A stretch of 64,000 bases of DNA from Sipunculus nudus. Its lineage: Eukaryota > Annelida > Sipuncula > Golfingiida > Sipunculidae. Position 1 is the first letter of the stretch, and each line of letters opens with the position of its first letter. The notes beneath the pieces are model-generated. The model was not told where the DNA came from. It did no database searches and saw only the letters and a list, made by a program, of their open reading frames with translations. The stretch covers positions 52,711,624-52,775,623 of the forward strand of contig CM049308.1 in assembly GCA_026874595.1 (NCBI GenBank). The letters run 5' to 3'. Both the position numbers and the translations under genes were made by a program. This document shows positions 1-11,900 of this stretch, one piece after another.

Positions 1-77
1 ATGTGTGACGGTATATCACTACAGAGGGAAGATCCGTATTGGATATGACTTTGTTTTATACATCAGAGCAGAAAGAG
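1..77 (+). CDS. Gene A exon: end of CUB-like domain
   Basis: The frame from base 2 reads C-V-T-V-Y-H-Y-R-G and ends I-R-A-E-R plus one base, followed by donor GTGAAC. It aligns without gaps to the third exon of gene B (55227-55098). The window edge cuts its start. Confidence 0.75.
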
Positions 78-1871
78 GTGAACAGCACATTAAGATATAA
101 TTTTGTCTTAAGGCCAAAATAAGAAAAGGTATGGTTCTCAGGCACTTTTTCAGGAATCAGTGCGGGCGGGCGGAATTTTTATTTTTAACCTTTTTTGTAT
201 GTTTTGATAAAAATGTCACATGATCAAGGAAAAGCATGAAAGTAACAGATTTTTTTTTGCTAAACAGGTAAAAGCACTACATTAATTGTACTATTTATTT
301 TCTTGAAAGATAAAAATCAAAATTTTTTTTTTCATGCAGGGGGTTAAATTTATGCGGGCGGTTCCTGAGAACCATACCTTTTATTTTTTTTGGCCTAAAT
401 TCTCTCAGTGTCATATCTGCCAGACCCATGGTGAATAAACAAGTAATAAAAATGAATAATTATTTTAAGATTTAAACAATGAAAATAATGATTTTTAAAA
501 ATATCTATGACTTTTACTGTCTACATTAACATCTTCTATGTTCGTCATTATTTCGGGAATGGTAAATATAATTATTGTGGCGGCATTTCTGAAATAATGT
601 GTTTTCTTATGAATTTACAGATAATCAAGCACCTGCTCTGGCTTTGCTAACAGGAATGTAATAATGTAATATTACTGACTGTGTCTTTTTAGAGGTACTG
701 GCCTTTTCGGCTGAAGGCATCGCAGCGGCTTTTGTTGGGTGTCTGGTCGGAATTATGATTCTGTTGAAGATAGCCTGTGTCCTTACAGGTTACGAGGAAC
801 GTGTACCAAACCTCCGGAAGTTGAATTGTAACAGCGGCAGGCTGTCACCATTAACTGATAATCAACACGGACCAAAATATGACACCTCGGGCGACCAGGA
901 CAGAATTACTTCTGGTATGTTATGCCTCTGCTTATAAATTGGCGTGGAGTTATCTGAAACAAATTCTCAACCCAGCTGACTGAATGTCATCTATACCAGC
1001 AAGAACTTCATATGTCCTTTACATTTTACGTCTTCTTTGCGTTCATTAGCAGGACGCGTGAAATAACCGTAAAGGGACCAAGAACTCTACCATATTTTTC
1101 ACTAAATATAAGGTGAAGAATACCCTGACAGTCTGGTCCGACGGCTTGATAGATTGGATTATTGCATGAAAACTCCAATACTCAGGGATCATGTGGCCGA
1201 GAGAGGAAACACCATAATCAGTGGTAAAAATACCTCTAAACGGCCTTATATAATTCTTTTGAGACTAAATAGGGAATAGAGTCTAATTTTTCTTTCACAT
1301 GAATGCTCATTTCTTGTATTTACCTAATGTCATTTTAGTCCTATTACATTGCATTTATTGAAACTTAGTGGAGGGTGCTGGGTGTTAAAGTCTGGTTCAT
1401 AGCAACTATGAGATCACTGCTTCCATATTTTTTCATATAGTTTTGGGGAAAGAATGTTCTAAAATTCCTCTCCCAGGCATGTTTACCATAACACAAATGC
1501 CATAGCTGCATTCCCCATTCTTTTCACCTAGTATGCCTTAGGTAATACAGTATGATGCTGAAGACAGTATTCGCTAACTATATTCGCAAAGGGACAGGAA
1601 CACTTTGTTATGTCGGTGCGGAATATACCTATTATTTAATGAGCAGCCTCTGGTCACCTGAGAACCCACTCGTTCAATTATTTCTCGTTATTCCTATCCC
1701 CTGCGTCATTCCTGTCATCTGCCTATTCAAGCCGCAGTCTAAGCCTCACAGCTGACGACTTAGAATGGTATGGATTGCTGGGTAACCATGCATACGTGGT
1801 GAAATCAGTATTAACAGTTTTGTATCGCACGTTTAGACATAACTGAAAGTCATGCCCTATAAGTGTAAATA

Positions 1872-1909
<38 letters not shown>

Positions 1910-2444
1910 TTTGAACAGGAAATTAATTATTCTGAATAAAAAAATTGTTATATTGGGTTTTATGAACATGTTTTATTATAATATTTATCTCATAAATAAA
2001 ATGACTTCCATAACGTGTATATATTTGTATATTAAGGAGGGTTTTAGCCAGAACAAGATATGCCAATTTTCAGGTAATCAGGCAAACTTTGACACATTAC
2101 ACATCAAATAATATATGAGTACAAGAACCGATTATTCAACACATCGCATGGCCCACCGTAGCATACCTCCATCCACAAATGGTCTATCTAGGTACGATAT
2201 CCATTTTACACACAAAAACGCATTTCCCCGTTAACTCATTTTACGCGCCCTTAAATCATGCTTTTTCTCAGTAGATCCACAAGAGGAAGATAGATCGAGC
2301 GTGACAGACCTCTCCCCGACTGTTGTACAAATGTTACCATCGTCTCCCAGGCCGTCCTCATTACACGGATATGGCGGGGACTACGACTTACCGGGGCCCA
2401 GGAGGTTCTCACTCTACAGGACTTCAAGCATCTTCAGGAAGTGA
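1..2444 (+). CDS. Gene A: CUB-like single-pass membrane protein (3' part; exons 1-77, 693-914, 2272-2444)
   Basis: Three exons join in phase: 1-77 (end of the CUB-like ectodomain, starting CVTVYHYRG), 693-914 (SAEG, a helix beginning GIAAAFVGCL, then the basic TGYEERVPNLR stop-transfer region) and 2272-2444 (tail ending SSIFRK, stop TGA at 2442-2444). Donors lie at 78 (GTGAAC) and 915 (GTATGT), acceptors at 691-692 and 2270-2271, and all junctions are phase 1. About 156 residues are visible; the signal peptide and first exons lie outside the window. It is a paralogue of gene B on the other strand: 19 of 25 residues match in the ectodomain exon, 36 of 40 in the membrane block and 27 of the last 29 in the tail. 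The tail carries PRRFS, a basophilic-kinase RRxS site, and tyrosines in GYGGDYD. I infer a cell-surface receptor or adhesion protein; no ligand can be named. The first intron holds a MITE. Confidence 0.75.
112..395. mobile_element. PIF/Harbinger-like MITE, copy 1
   Basis: Terminal inverted repeats start GGCCAAAA and include GTATGGTTCTCAGGCAC; the 3-bp target duplication TAA lies at 109-111 and 396-398. There is no coding capacity. A 3-bp TWA-type target duplication is the hallmark of PIF/Harbinger. The element sits inside an intron of gene A, and the matching intron of gene B lacks it. Confidence 0.75.
693..914 (+). CDS. Gene A exon: transmembrane helix and juxtamembrane segment
   Basis: The acceptor is a TTTTTAG tract at 691-692 and the donor is at 915. 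It encodes SAEG, a helix of about 22 residues and TGYEERVPNLR, then a polar linker. Reading on through the donor gives only six more codons before a stop at 935-937, so that short extension is taken as intron. Confidence 0.8.
1875..1906. repeat. (TA)n microsatellite
   Basis: About 16 perfect TA units in the last intron of gene A. Confidence 0.95.
2272..2444 (+). CDS. Gene A terminal exon: conserved cytoplasmic tail
   Basis: The acceptor CTTTTTCTCAG precedes it. It encodes DPQEEDRSSVTDLSPT, a Ser/Pro-rich stretch and the conserved end running from LHGYGGDYD through PGPRRFSLYR to SSIFRK and TGA. Gene B has the same exon at 53610-53441. An overlapping open frame from 2323 is out of phase with this conserved reading. 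Confidence 0.8.
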
Positions 2445-5400
2445 TCACGCTGGTAAATTTAATGAACAACAAGGGCGATCCATTGTCCGTTTATTGGAAG
2501 CATGGCCTGAATATAATAAAAAACCGTAAGGTGAAATGTGTCATCTTTTTCAATATATGGATCATGCCTGGAACGTGCCGAGGGGATTTACCAAGTACGC
2601 CAGAGGACGTGACCTTAATACAGAAACTTGACAATTGCCAGTTTTATTATAACTGAAAGGGAAGGCCAGCTTTAGCTAGGTTATTAGAAAATATCTGCGA
2701 GATTAACCCATATTTAAGGTCAGCTCCGCATTGTATATTTAAGAAGCTACCCCCGCCAAGCCACAGCGCAACCTACGTGCATGGCTGGGTGTTACCAAAT
2801 GGAAGCAGGGAGGCTTATATTGGGATTACACCATGGTTGACTGGATAAGCAGTTGCTCTCTGACCAAGGTGCCTGGAAACGATAAGTGGATGTCGGGGTG
2901 GATGTGTATACTTATATTTTTGTTCTCCAGGTGGTAGTATACTTTCGTTGTAGTTTTGTAAAAGAACAAAATTAAAAAAATGTGGATCATGGATGTATAA
3001 ACAATCTTTCCGTGGCTGAGTGCAACTACAGAATTCCCTCTTGAACATGCTGCTTTGGAGATGATTCAACTCTGTAGAAAAACTTCTATATCCAAAAGAC
3101 ATTCGTCTTCTGACATCAAATTTATACGTTAAATAAAAAAGTATATTGTTCATGAAACATCGTGTCAACATTTTAGGCTTGTGAGCTGAACTATTGCAAC
3201 AACAACAAAATCCCATAATTGTTTTACTCTTTATGTCAAACTGGATATTTTTGTAGATGACAGACGATATCTAGTAACAAATATTGACATATTATATCAA
3301 AGTAATAATTAATTTATTTCCAGTGTAAACGTTTTTTTCAGTATCATATAATCTTGAAGGAAAATATTGTATACAAACGTTATCAAAAGCTAAAAAAAAA
3401 AAAGAATGAAAACAAAAGAAAACCAGTGATGTCCTGAAGTTGACAATGAGTTTTTCTTATTGAAATCAATCATATTTGCGTGAAAGGAGTGGGAAGGAAG
3501 TTGTCACCAATATATTTCTGCCCTTATGTAAAAAAGAATGACATGGATTTTTAAGGATTTTGTATTGACATGAGTATTTGAGCACGAGAAATTCTGTTAG
3601 ATATTTTAGTTGTTCCGGATACAATTTTGTATTATATCTTTCGGTATTTTTTTTACAATATATAATTAACCAGGTTAATGATGCATTGCAATTACATTTT
3701 TTTGGAAACGAGTACTTCGTAGAAAGAAAATCAGCATCATCAACAATCTTAAGTTGGCAGAGGCAAGCGCTCCCTCAAAGACCGACTTATGAAAATATTT
3801 GCAAATACAGCCGTGTCATTTTGAAGATTTAACCCTATGCTATAACTAGCAAACAGTAACTGGAATAAAATAATCGATACCATTCTCTCGTAAGATACCC
3901 AGTATTGGGTATATACGTAAGGCTAAACACAATTATAAATTGGCGCTTTTTGCAGAATTGAAAAAAAAAAGAATCTGAACGAAAATAGTTGTTAAATTAC
4001 TGCGGCGGTGCCGTTAAACACTTATCATGAACCAAATAATTGATGCTTGGAATGCAATTCCCAAAGGAACCTTGCTCATTCAGTTCTACGTAAAAACCAC
4101 GGGCCTGTAGATGATTTTTCATTCTGGGTCTAGATGAGTTTTATCTTTAAGGGACTTAGGTCAAGATTGTCGGCTGTTTTCGAAGGCACCCAAAACGAGA
4201 CTTCTTGTTCTTTAGGATCTGGCGCTAAAATAGAACTTAATAACAGCCAGTATTGCAACAATAAACATGAAACTGACACAGGGTGGGTTAAAATATTGAT
4301 TGGACATTTTTTATTTGTTCACTCAAAATGGAACGGCATTATGTCGAAGGCAGTGTTATTGTTTGAGCAGATCTGTAATAATGTAAGGACCAGAGCGTGT
4401 TCTGTTTGATTAGTTGTTTCCCGCTGTTCAGAGAAAAATTAGCAGCACTACCAGGACTGTCGTCAGCCCAATTTTCAAAGGAAAAAAATATTATATCACA
4501 TTACGAACCAGTAAAGACAGATGCCCATCCCGCTTATGAGAAAGATCGACAGCTGAGGCTTATGGGATTGAGGAATTTATGTACTATTTTCCAGGAAGGG
4601 ATAAGGGTAGCCCTCCCGTAGACTTCAAGTAAGACCTCCCGTAGTAAACTACATGACGGATATGGTTGTATAGGAAATCATATATAATAGGTATTGTATT
4701 ATCTCTAAGATCTTTATGTAATAATAAGTAGACTGTGATTAAACAAACAAAACGTTAATTCTACGTTAATTAGAACTAAGAAAATTATTCGATACATGCA
4801 GTTAATGCTTATCAAGAAATAACTGTTTTAGTTTTAAGAGCAATCTTTGTCACGAGATAGCAGCTCAAAATTATCCATGTTTTTATTATTTAAGTAATCA
4901 TTGGGATCCTTACAAACCTATTTTCTGTATTTAAATTTCGCCCGTCATAAGGATTTCATTGGATTTACATAAACCTGTTGTTAATGGTCATGGTGTATTG
5001 TTCGTTTCTTGGCAACTTAAGTAGGTAAAATATGATTAATTGTGTTCAGTGAATACCACAGGATAGCTGACAATCATGCAAAAATCCCCAGAACAGGCAC
5101 ATGCCTTTCGGGTAAAACAAGATACAGTGTGTAAATTTGTATTATTATGATGCCAGTGACTACCACATAGCCAGAGACCACGTCTTTTGTATATACACAG
5201 TTGACAACCTATTATAAACTTATTGAGTAACACAAATAAGTTTGACCGTAATTATGATGAGATGAGATGATAAGCATGAATGGGGACAAAAACAATGTAA
5301 TGGTCTACTATGTAATGTGCAAGGTGTATTACATGCAAGGGGTATGAATTATAATATTTAGCGTATGTTTACAGGTGCCAAACTAGCTTCATTCAAAATG

Positions 5401-5801
5401 CGACCACACGTGGGACGATCGACCCACAACTCAAAAGAAAACACATTTGACCTTGGCATCGATGGATTAAATGAAATAAAAACGTGCAGTTCTAGAGGCA
5501 AACATGCCCGGCTAATGGAGATTATAGCACAATAAATTTTCAGCAGGGTGTCATTTGAAAATTTAATGGAAATTAGGACATGTTTGCACGACCATAGATA
5601 GGTTATTAAAAGGATTTCAGTAATAGGTTTTCCCTGTCACGTCAACATGGAACATTATTTCCAGTCTTTTTTTTTACAGGAACTCATTTCTCAGGACGCT
5701 TTGTTAGGCAAACTCAGCAAAGCATTAGTTAGTTAATGGCACAATATCATCCGAGAAAATGTTTCCCCTCACCGGTGCTCTAGGAAAACGCCTCCCCTTA
5801 C
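2445..5801. other. Mostly unannotated AT-rich interval between convergent genes A and C
   Basis: It should contain the 3' UTR of A and, if gene C is real, the unseen 3' end of C. A minus-strand open frame at 3216-2815 (133 codons) shows no recognisable domain. Apart from the weak plus-strand terminal-exon candidate at 5375-5535, I see no gene or repeat here. Confidence 0.5.
5375..5535 (+). other. Weak candidate terminal exon
   Basis: Acceptor-like ATGTTTACAG is followed by 52 open codons (AKLASFKMRPH through HARLMEIIAQ) and TAA, which overlaps an AATAAA hexamer at 5531-5536. The starting phase (1) would fit the donor of gene A at 915. No domain is recognised and 52 codons can stay open by chance. 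Confidence 0.2.
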
Positions 5802-5954
5802 CATGTGACGGACCGGGTTGCCTTTTGTTCAACGTGGTAAAGTAGATATGGTGTGGTTTTTTGATGGTGCACTCAGCGTTATTGGCACATGCAGCACACA
5901 AAAAACCCCAAGTATTATACAAAGTCAAATTAAACAGTTTCTCGACGTCGTAAA
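5802..5954 (-). CDS. Gene C exon 4 candidate
   Basis: Acceptor ATTGCCAG and donor GTAAGG bound 50 whole codons, phase 1 to phase 1. It encodes YDVEKLFNLTLYNTWGF, a cysteine cluster CAACANNAEC and HIYFTTLNKR. The hydrophobic strand followed by cysteines resembles the VDLVKWWC region of gene B. N-L-T is a possible glycosylation site. Confidence 0.45.
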
Positions 5955-8900
5955 CTGGCAATACTTGTCCCTGATTGGCGGTGCTGGACCCTGACTGGTG
6001 ACACTGGTCCCCTATTGGCGGCACTCGACCCGAACTTGCGGCATTGGAGCACCGGGCGACCCTATGTCTAACGACACAATATTGACCCTGGCCGGCGCAC
6101 CGACTCGACTCTCCTCTAAAGTAATGTGAAGCTTCAGCTAAATCCTAGAATAAAATAACCAATAGTTAAACATATAGGGTAAAAATGCCCGCATGACACG
6201 ATACACTTCGTGACATACAAATAATTCGTTATTTGGACCATCACAGCCTGCCTATAATATGTCACAACAGCGTTAACGCTGAGTCGCCTTTAACCTTATT
6301 AATCAAACTGTACCTCCTAGAAAAGACAGGCAACAATTACACGAAATTCAAAAGGAACATATCCATGCGTTTCCCTTTGAAGGAAAATACAAGGTCCTCG
6401 GTGGATTCCATTTTCTCCTTCCTTGTGATATATATATATATACATACATACATACATACATACATACATTATATACGTTTTACATCCCATCTAAAGGTAC
6501 GTGAATATTTTGCACAGATGTAAATGTTATCTCACGCTATTAGTTCTTTTTGACTGAATACAACAGTTTCTCATCAAACCATTCCGGCACAGGGACATAC
6601 CATTTCCAAAGTTTTGATTGTTGTTATGGTTCTTGTGTGAGTAAGCACAATCGCATGCGCATGGGCGACGACTCCCAGACAAAAAAAAACATGTAAAAAA
6701 AAAGAAATCCCGGGTTATCAGTGGAAAAATCTTGATTTAGGAAGTTTCACGGGACGCAGTCACCAGATGCAGTGCTCGCTATGTTTATGTCTACCGCCAC
6801 TGATATAGCTGGACGGTCCAGATATTGGCAGATACCATGGTGAACACGCTATATGACATGTGTATCTAACATACCTGATATGTTAATAGGTCCCTTTAAT
6901 TTCGCCCTCCAAATGACCCGATTGGTAACAGTGTCTGCCCAGGTGGCGCTCAGCTGAGCGATAACAGGATACATTCTGCGTACTATAAGACTTTGAAAAT
7001 TGGAAAAACACCAAGAATATGTGTTAAGTGTTAATCTGTCTCCAGTTACATCACTGAATCCAACTGTCAGGTTAAGACGACTAGCCATATTGACGATCCA
7101 AAGCAAACTGAACGATAACATAATTTAAAATTGCTATGTAACGTGCGATCGGGATAATAATGTCAAGGTAAAGAGTAAAGGTTTGGTGCAAACCTGGCAT
7201 CTTTATGAAGACAGGAAAAAGGAAAACAAGTGAAAACATTTTCGTCGATGGTTTTGCACTTGAAAGTGCCGCACAGGAATCGTGATCAAAATATCGATAT
7301 GAAACAAACCCCTTTAAGCCTCCTCACCGGGAGGTTTAATTTATAAAGAAAATATCTTTTCCTTTCCAGACCCGATTCTTCTCCTGTGGTACATTGGATT
7401 TTATTATTTAGAAGGATTTGTGTTCTCGTAAGTTAATCCTTCGGGACAACATTCTTAAAAAAGATTCTTAAAGGTATACATAGTACATTGTGTATACAAA
7501 TATAGTTATAGTAAGTGATGGTTAGAGTCGCACAATTCTAAAGTACTGGAAGGTTAGTGATTTACACAAGGGCTGCTGCAAGATTCTGAACAGGTCCGCT
7601 AGAAATCGGGTTAGCTTATTGTAAATAAAAACGCACAAATCACGAAGTTATGTCAGACATTTGCAAGAAACCCCCACGACTACGAAACCAATAAACTAAA
7701 AATAGATTAACACTCACGCAGCGGCATTAAAGCACTGGCTGAGCAGGGTGGCAAGCAGAGATGCTCCTTTTATTGGACAGCTTATTTTACGAGCGCTATA
7801 CTCCTAATCTAAGTAAAATATGGTTGGTCGAAGGAACTTTACGTCTTGAGGTGCATATATGATTACGATGTTCACCCAGTGGTTTATTTCTCTGCCTTGA
7901 TTGTATGTGGCCATACCTGCCGTATAGTAGTTTGTTTGTCCTGCGGGATGTGTCTGAACAATCCTAATCTTATTTTTTATGATCCACTCGACATTTGAAG
8001 ACGTGTATCTTGGGAATCCAAATGAAGTCATGCTGACATATGTGTCTTGCTGTAAATTAAATGGCCTCATTTCTCTTTCCTGGAAAGTAGCAGTTTTAAA
8101 GCAATACCTCCCTACGCTTTGTTATGATATGACATAAATTATTCATCAGTCCGCTTTCCTTAAAATAATAAGCGCTGATAGAATAAATTAAATCATATCT
8201 CACGCTGCAAGGGACTTAATATATACAGGACATCGTTTATATTGCAAATGGCTTTGTACGGACGGCTCGTCATGTGAATCGTCCCATTTCAATATTCTCT
8301 GTTTTGATTCCGGTCAAATTAAAGAGATTAAATCAAAAAGCAAGTAGCTCCACTCCATCCTGAATCCTATGAATATTTCATATTAGACTTTTTAACATGT
8401 TGATCGAAATTAGACTCGAAATTACCCAGCACACTATAGGGAATATTGCTTACGAGAAAACGAGGAAAATTAAAAAAATACACATTTGCTGGACAACAGC
8501 GTTGTTTGTTTAGCTGATCTTAAGGTAAGCATCAATATACAAAGAGATCTTTAATTGAAGCTCGTCGATTCGTGACTCTTTACGGAAAGACCTCTAGCTG
8601 AGTCAATACAGGGATCGTTATACTTTGAAAGTGTCACCTTTCTAAACGGAAAAGCATTAACAAGGTTATCCTTTCCGCAGAAAAAAATGAATTTCCGCTA
8701 AAAATGCATCCTACCATCATATCAAATTTTTAGTCACACTTCGCTCAGTGTAAACCTGATTCTGCCATGCTACATTGACACTTGTATGCAAAAGGAACTC
8801 AATGTTCTCAATAATAACACAATTAGGCCGAGTCAATACAGGGATCGTTATACTTTGAAAGTGTCACCTTTCTAAACGGAAAAGCATTAACAAGGTTTGC

Positions 8901-11900
8901 CTTTCCGCAGAAAAAAATTGAATTTCCGCTAAAAATGCATCCTACCATCATATCAAATTTTAGTCACACTTCGCTCAGTGTAAACCTGATTCTGCCATGC
9001 TACATTGACACTTGTATGCAAAAGGAACTCAATGTTCTCAATAATAACACAATAAGGTATGGTTCTCAGGCACCGCCCGCGTCAATTTTAACCCCCCCCC
9101 CCCCCCGCATCAAACATTTTGATTTTGATTGTAATCTTTTAATACGATTTACTTTCTTTTGTAGTGCTTTCACCTGTTTCGCAAACAAATCTGTTATTTT
9201 CATGCTTTTCCTTGATAATATGACATTTTTTATCGAAACTACAAAAAAGGTACAAAATAAAATACCGCCCGCCCGCAGAGATTTCTGAAAAAAGTCCTTG
9301 AGAACCATACCTTTTTATTTTTTTTGGCCTTATATCAGAAGCACGATTGTACAGTGAAACAGCCCCAATAAAAAATAGGAGGTGAGGGCCTATAAATGCC
9401 GGAAAGTGTGAGAAGTTATAAACCATTCTTATAACAAAGTATTGGAAATAAAGGAAGTCAGTGGTAGACCAACTGTAAAATATTTCGTTTTGTCATGTTT
9501 GTAACTACTTATGAGCTACTAATGTGGAATACATCTTGGTGTTCACCATTCCAACGGATTGGCACAAAATTAAAAATGTCTTTCCGTGCACGTGTTTGCC
9601 TGTCTGAGATAGGCGGAAAGGCGTTTTTACGACCGATTTGGAATCTGAATGTCCCCTATCTTCATTTAGCTCCGTGTTATGGAAATCATGACCCTTCTAC
9701 TTTCTATTCTTGTACCAGCTACGTAATTTAAAGTGAACGAGGGTTGCTTGTGATACACGGACTACGAAATATTACATAGGGACCAAAATAAATATGATAT
9801 ATCGCATAAGCAGACATGTATTTACCCCGACCGTCCAAAAGTGGGGTTCCATAGCAAATGTAATATATCTCACAGTTTCAGACATCGTCTCTTGTAGCTG
9901 TCACCCTATAAACTCTATATTACACAAATACCCTGTTTCTGGGTGAGGAGATGTTTATCTTTGATCCGATGCGGCTCAGTGGTGATATGCCTTCCGGGAT
10001 TAGACCTTCCTATGAGAATCCCTTGTTCATCAGGCTGAGGGCGGGAGCGCGGGGTCTTGGATCCCTCCATTCCCGACCTTTCATGGTCCTTTTCCTGATT
10101 GATTCTGTCGTCATCGGGAACGAATCAAGTCTGAATTGCAATGGATGGGGCCGTAGCCTCAGTTATAATGCAGAAATGTGGACTAAATGCACTTAGCGAG
10201 GAGTTTTATGGCGCCATGAAAACTCCTTGCTCTGAAGAACGACCTGTTAAGTGGTTTTCTGCCTGTATCGGGAACTTTATTACGGCCAGACAGCAAACAG
10301 TGAATTGGCAAACTACACAAAAGAACCCTCATCTAATCACTGCTATTATTTTAATTAACTGGTAATTCCACGTTCCACTCTCCTATAGGTCTATCGGTAT
10401 CTACATACGTATTGTAAAAATGACGTCTGAATAATTATTCTATCCTTGTATGCATCCGATATGAATCAAGTGAGCACGGTCGTTATATAATTAGGACGCC
10501 GGACCATGCAAGGTTAGTTCTAATCGGGGCTGCCGACCGCGCTAAGACCCCTTAGCAAGGAATATAAAATTGGTGTGCCCCCTTCATCCACGGGTGAATG
10601 GGTACACGGTAGTAGTTAAATATAGAAGGAATTATTTTCAAGAGCGTTCAATGGTTGCGTGGTTGCGTAGGTTGAATGCTTCCCCTGGGAAGCAAAAGAT
10701 AGAAGAATTATCAGGCCAGAAAGAACAGGAAGGCAAAGTCGTATTAGAGTGTTGGATATATCAGATCATAACCGAAAATATAGATTAAATACGGTATAGA
10801 AAGAACAAGACATAACATCCGTGATATTATAAACGCAGTTGAGCTGCTGTGCATGAAATTATGGGGTTGAATGTCTTCATCAAACAGGGGTACTTCTTCC
10901 CGCTTACATTAACACTCACATTTGCCAAATACATTGTCTTCAGTGTCTTCTATTTGATCGGTCAAGGATAAACATACAGTGTATATATTAAAAGAGTAAA
11001 TTAACTTTTCTGGATTTCTAATCTACATGGACATAAGATGGGCACTAGGTACGATTCGTGTGATCTATGACAGACAAGGGATTCATTAAGGATTGCGGTC
11101 GTTACCATATTTATCAATTATAGGGGATGAGCAACGCTTTCAGTTAAAATAAACTTCCACAATGCTTAAAGTCATATTTAACCTTGAATGGCATTTTGAT
11201 ATGGATTCCTTGCCATTTCTGAATCTTTCCTGGGAAATGTATCCGCATGATTAAACATAAAACGTGGCATCGTTCTGTTGCCTCGTATTAGGAAGATATA
11301 TTTACGACATCTTTCCTAGATGTCCCCCGCCACCTTTTAATTTAATTTAGAATTTCAAGGAACAATAAAACCATATTTTCTTCAAGACGTTCCTTTGGTC
11401 ATCTGCTTGATCCCGTAACTAGAATTAACTATTTTTGATGTTAAATTTTGGTTCCCATTCCCGACAACATGTTGGGTTCTCCTCAACCTAAGAACAGAGA
11501 AGAATGATATCGTATAAAAATGTATAAAAAAAGTTGAATATTGCAGGATAAAAGAAAGGGAACAGGAATAAATTTAAACTTTATTATTTGTTCCGGCTGC
11601 GTTGTTACCAAGACAACCAACTGTAGATATAGTTTAACAGGGACATATAAAGCGAGAACGGATCCTCAATATATATTTACTCCAATGTTTCTTCAGTTGT
11701 TAAAATGAACCTCTCGCATGAAAATAAACATGAATAATTTCGACTGCGATGCAGTTTATGTCACGAGTGATCTATGGTGCTTCCATTCCTTTTATTTCTT
11801 GAAAACATATTGTACCGCGGGAGTGGAGACCACTTTGCGTGATGTATTGTGACGATAAATCATGTCTGGCAAGGAGTAACTTCTTCTGTTGCTTTTCCGT

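Noticed and set aside
2323-2656. Overlapping plus-strand open frames at the end of gene A
   Set aside because: They are out of phase with the frame conserved in gene B at 53610-53441.
2815-3216. 133-codon minus-strand open frame starting MGFCCCCNSS
   Set aside because: No domain, the Cys run comes from a GTTGTTGTT-like repeat, and it lies in the expected 3' flank of gene A; nothing supports expression.
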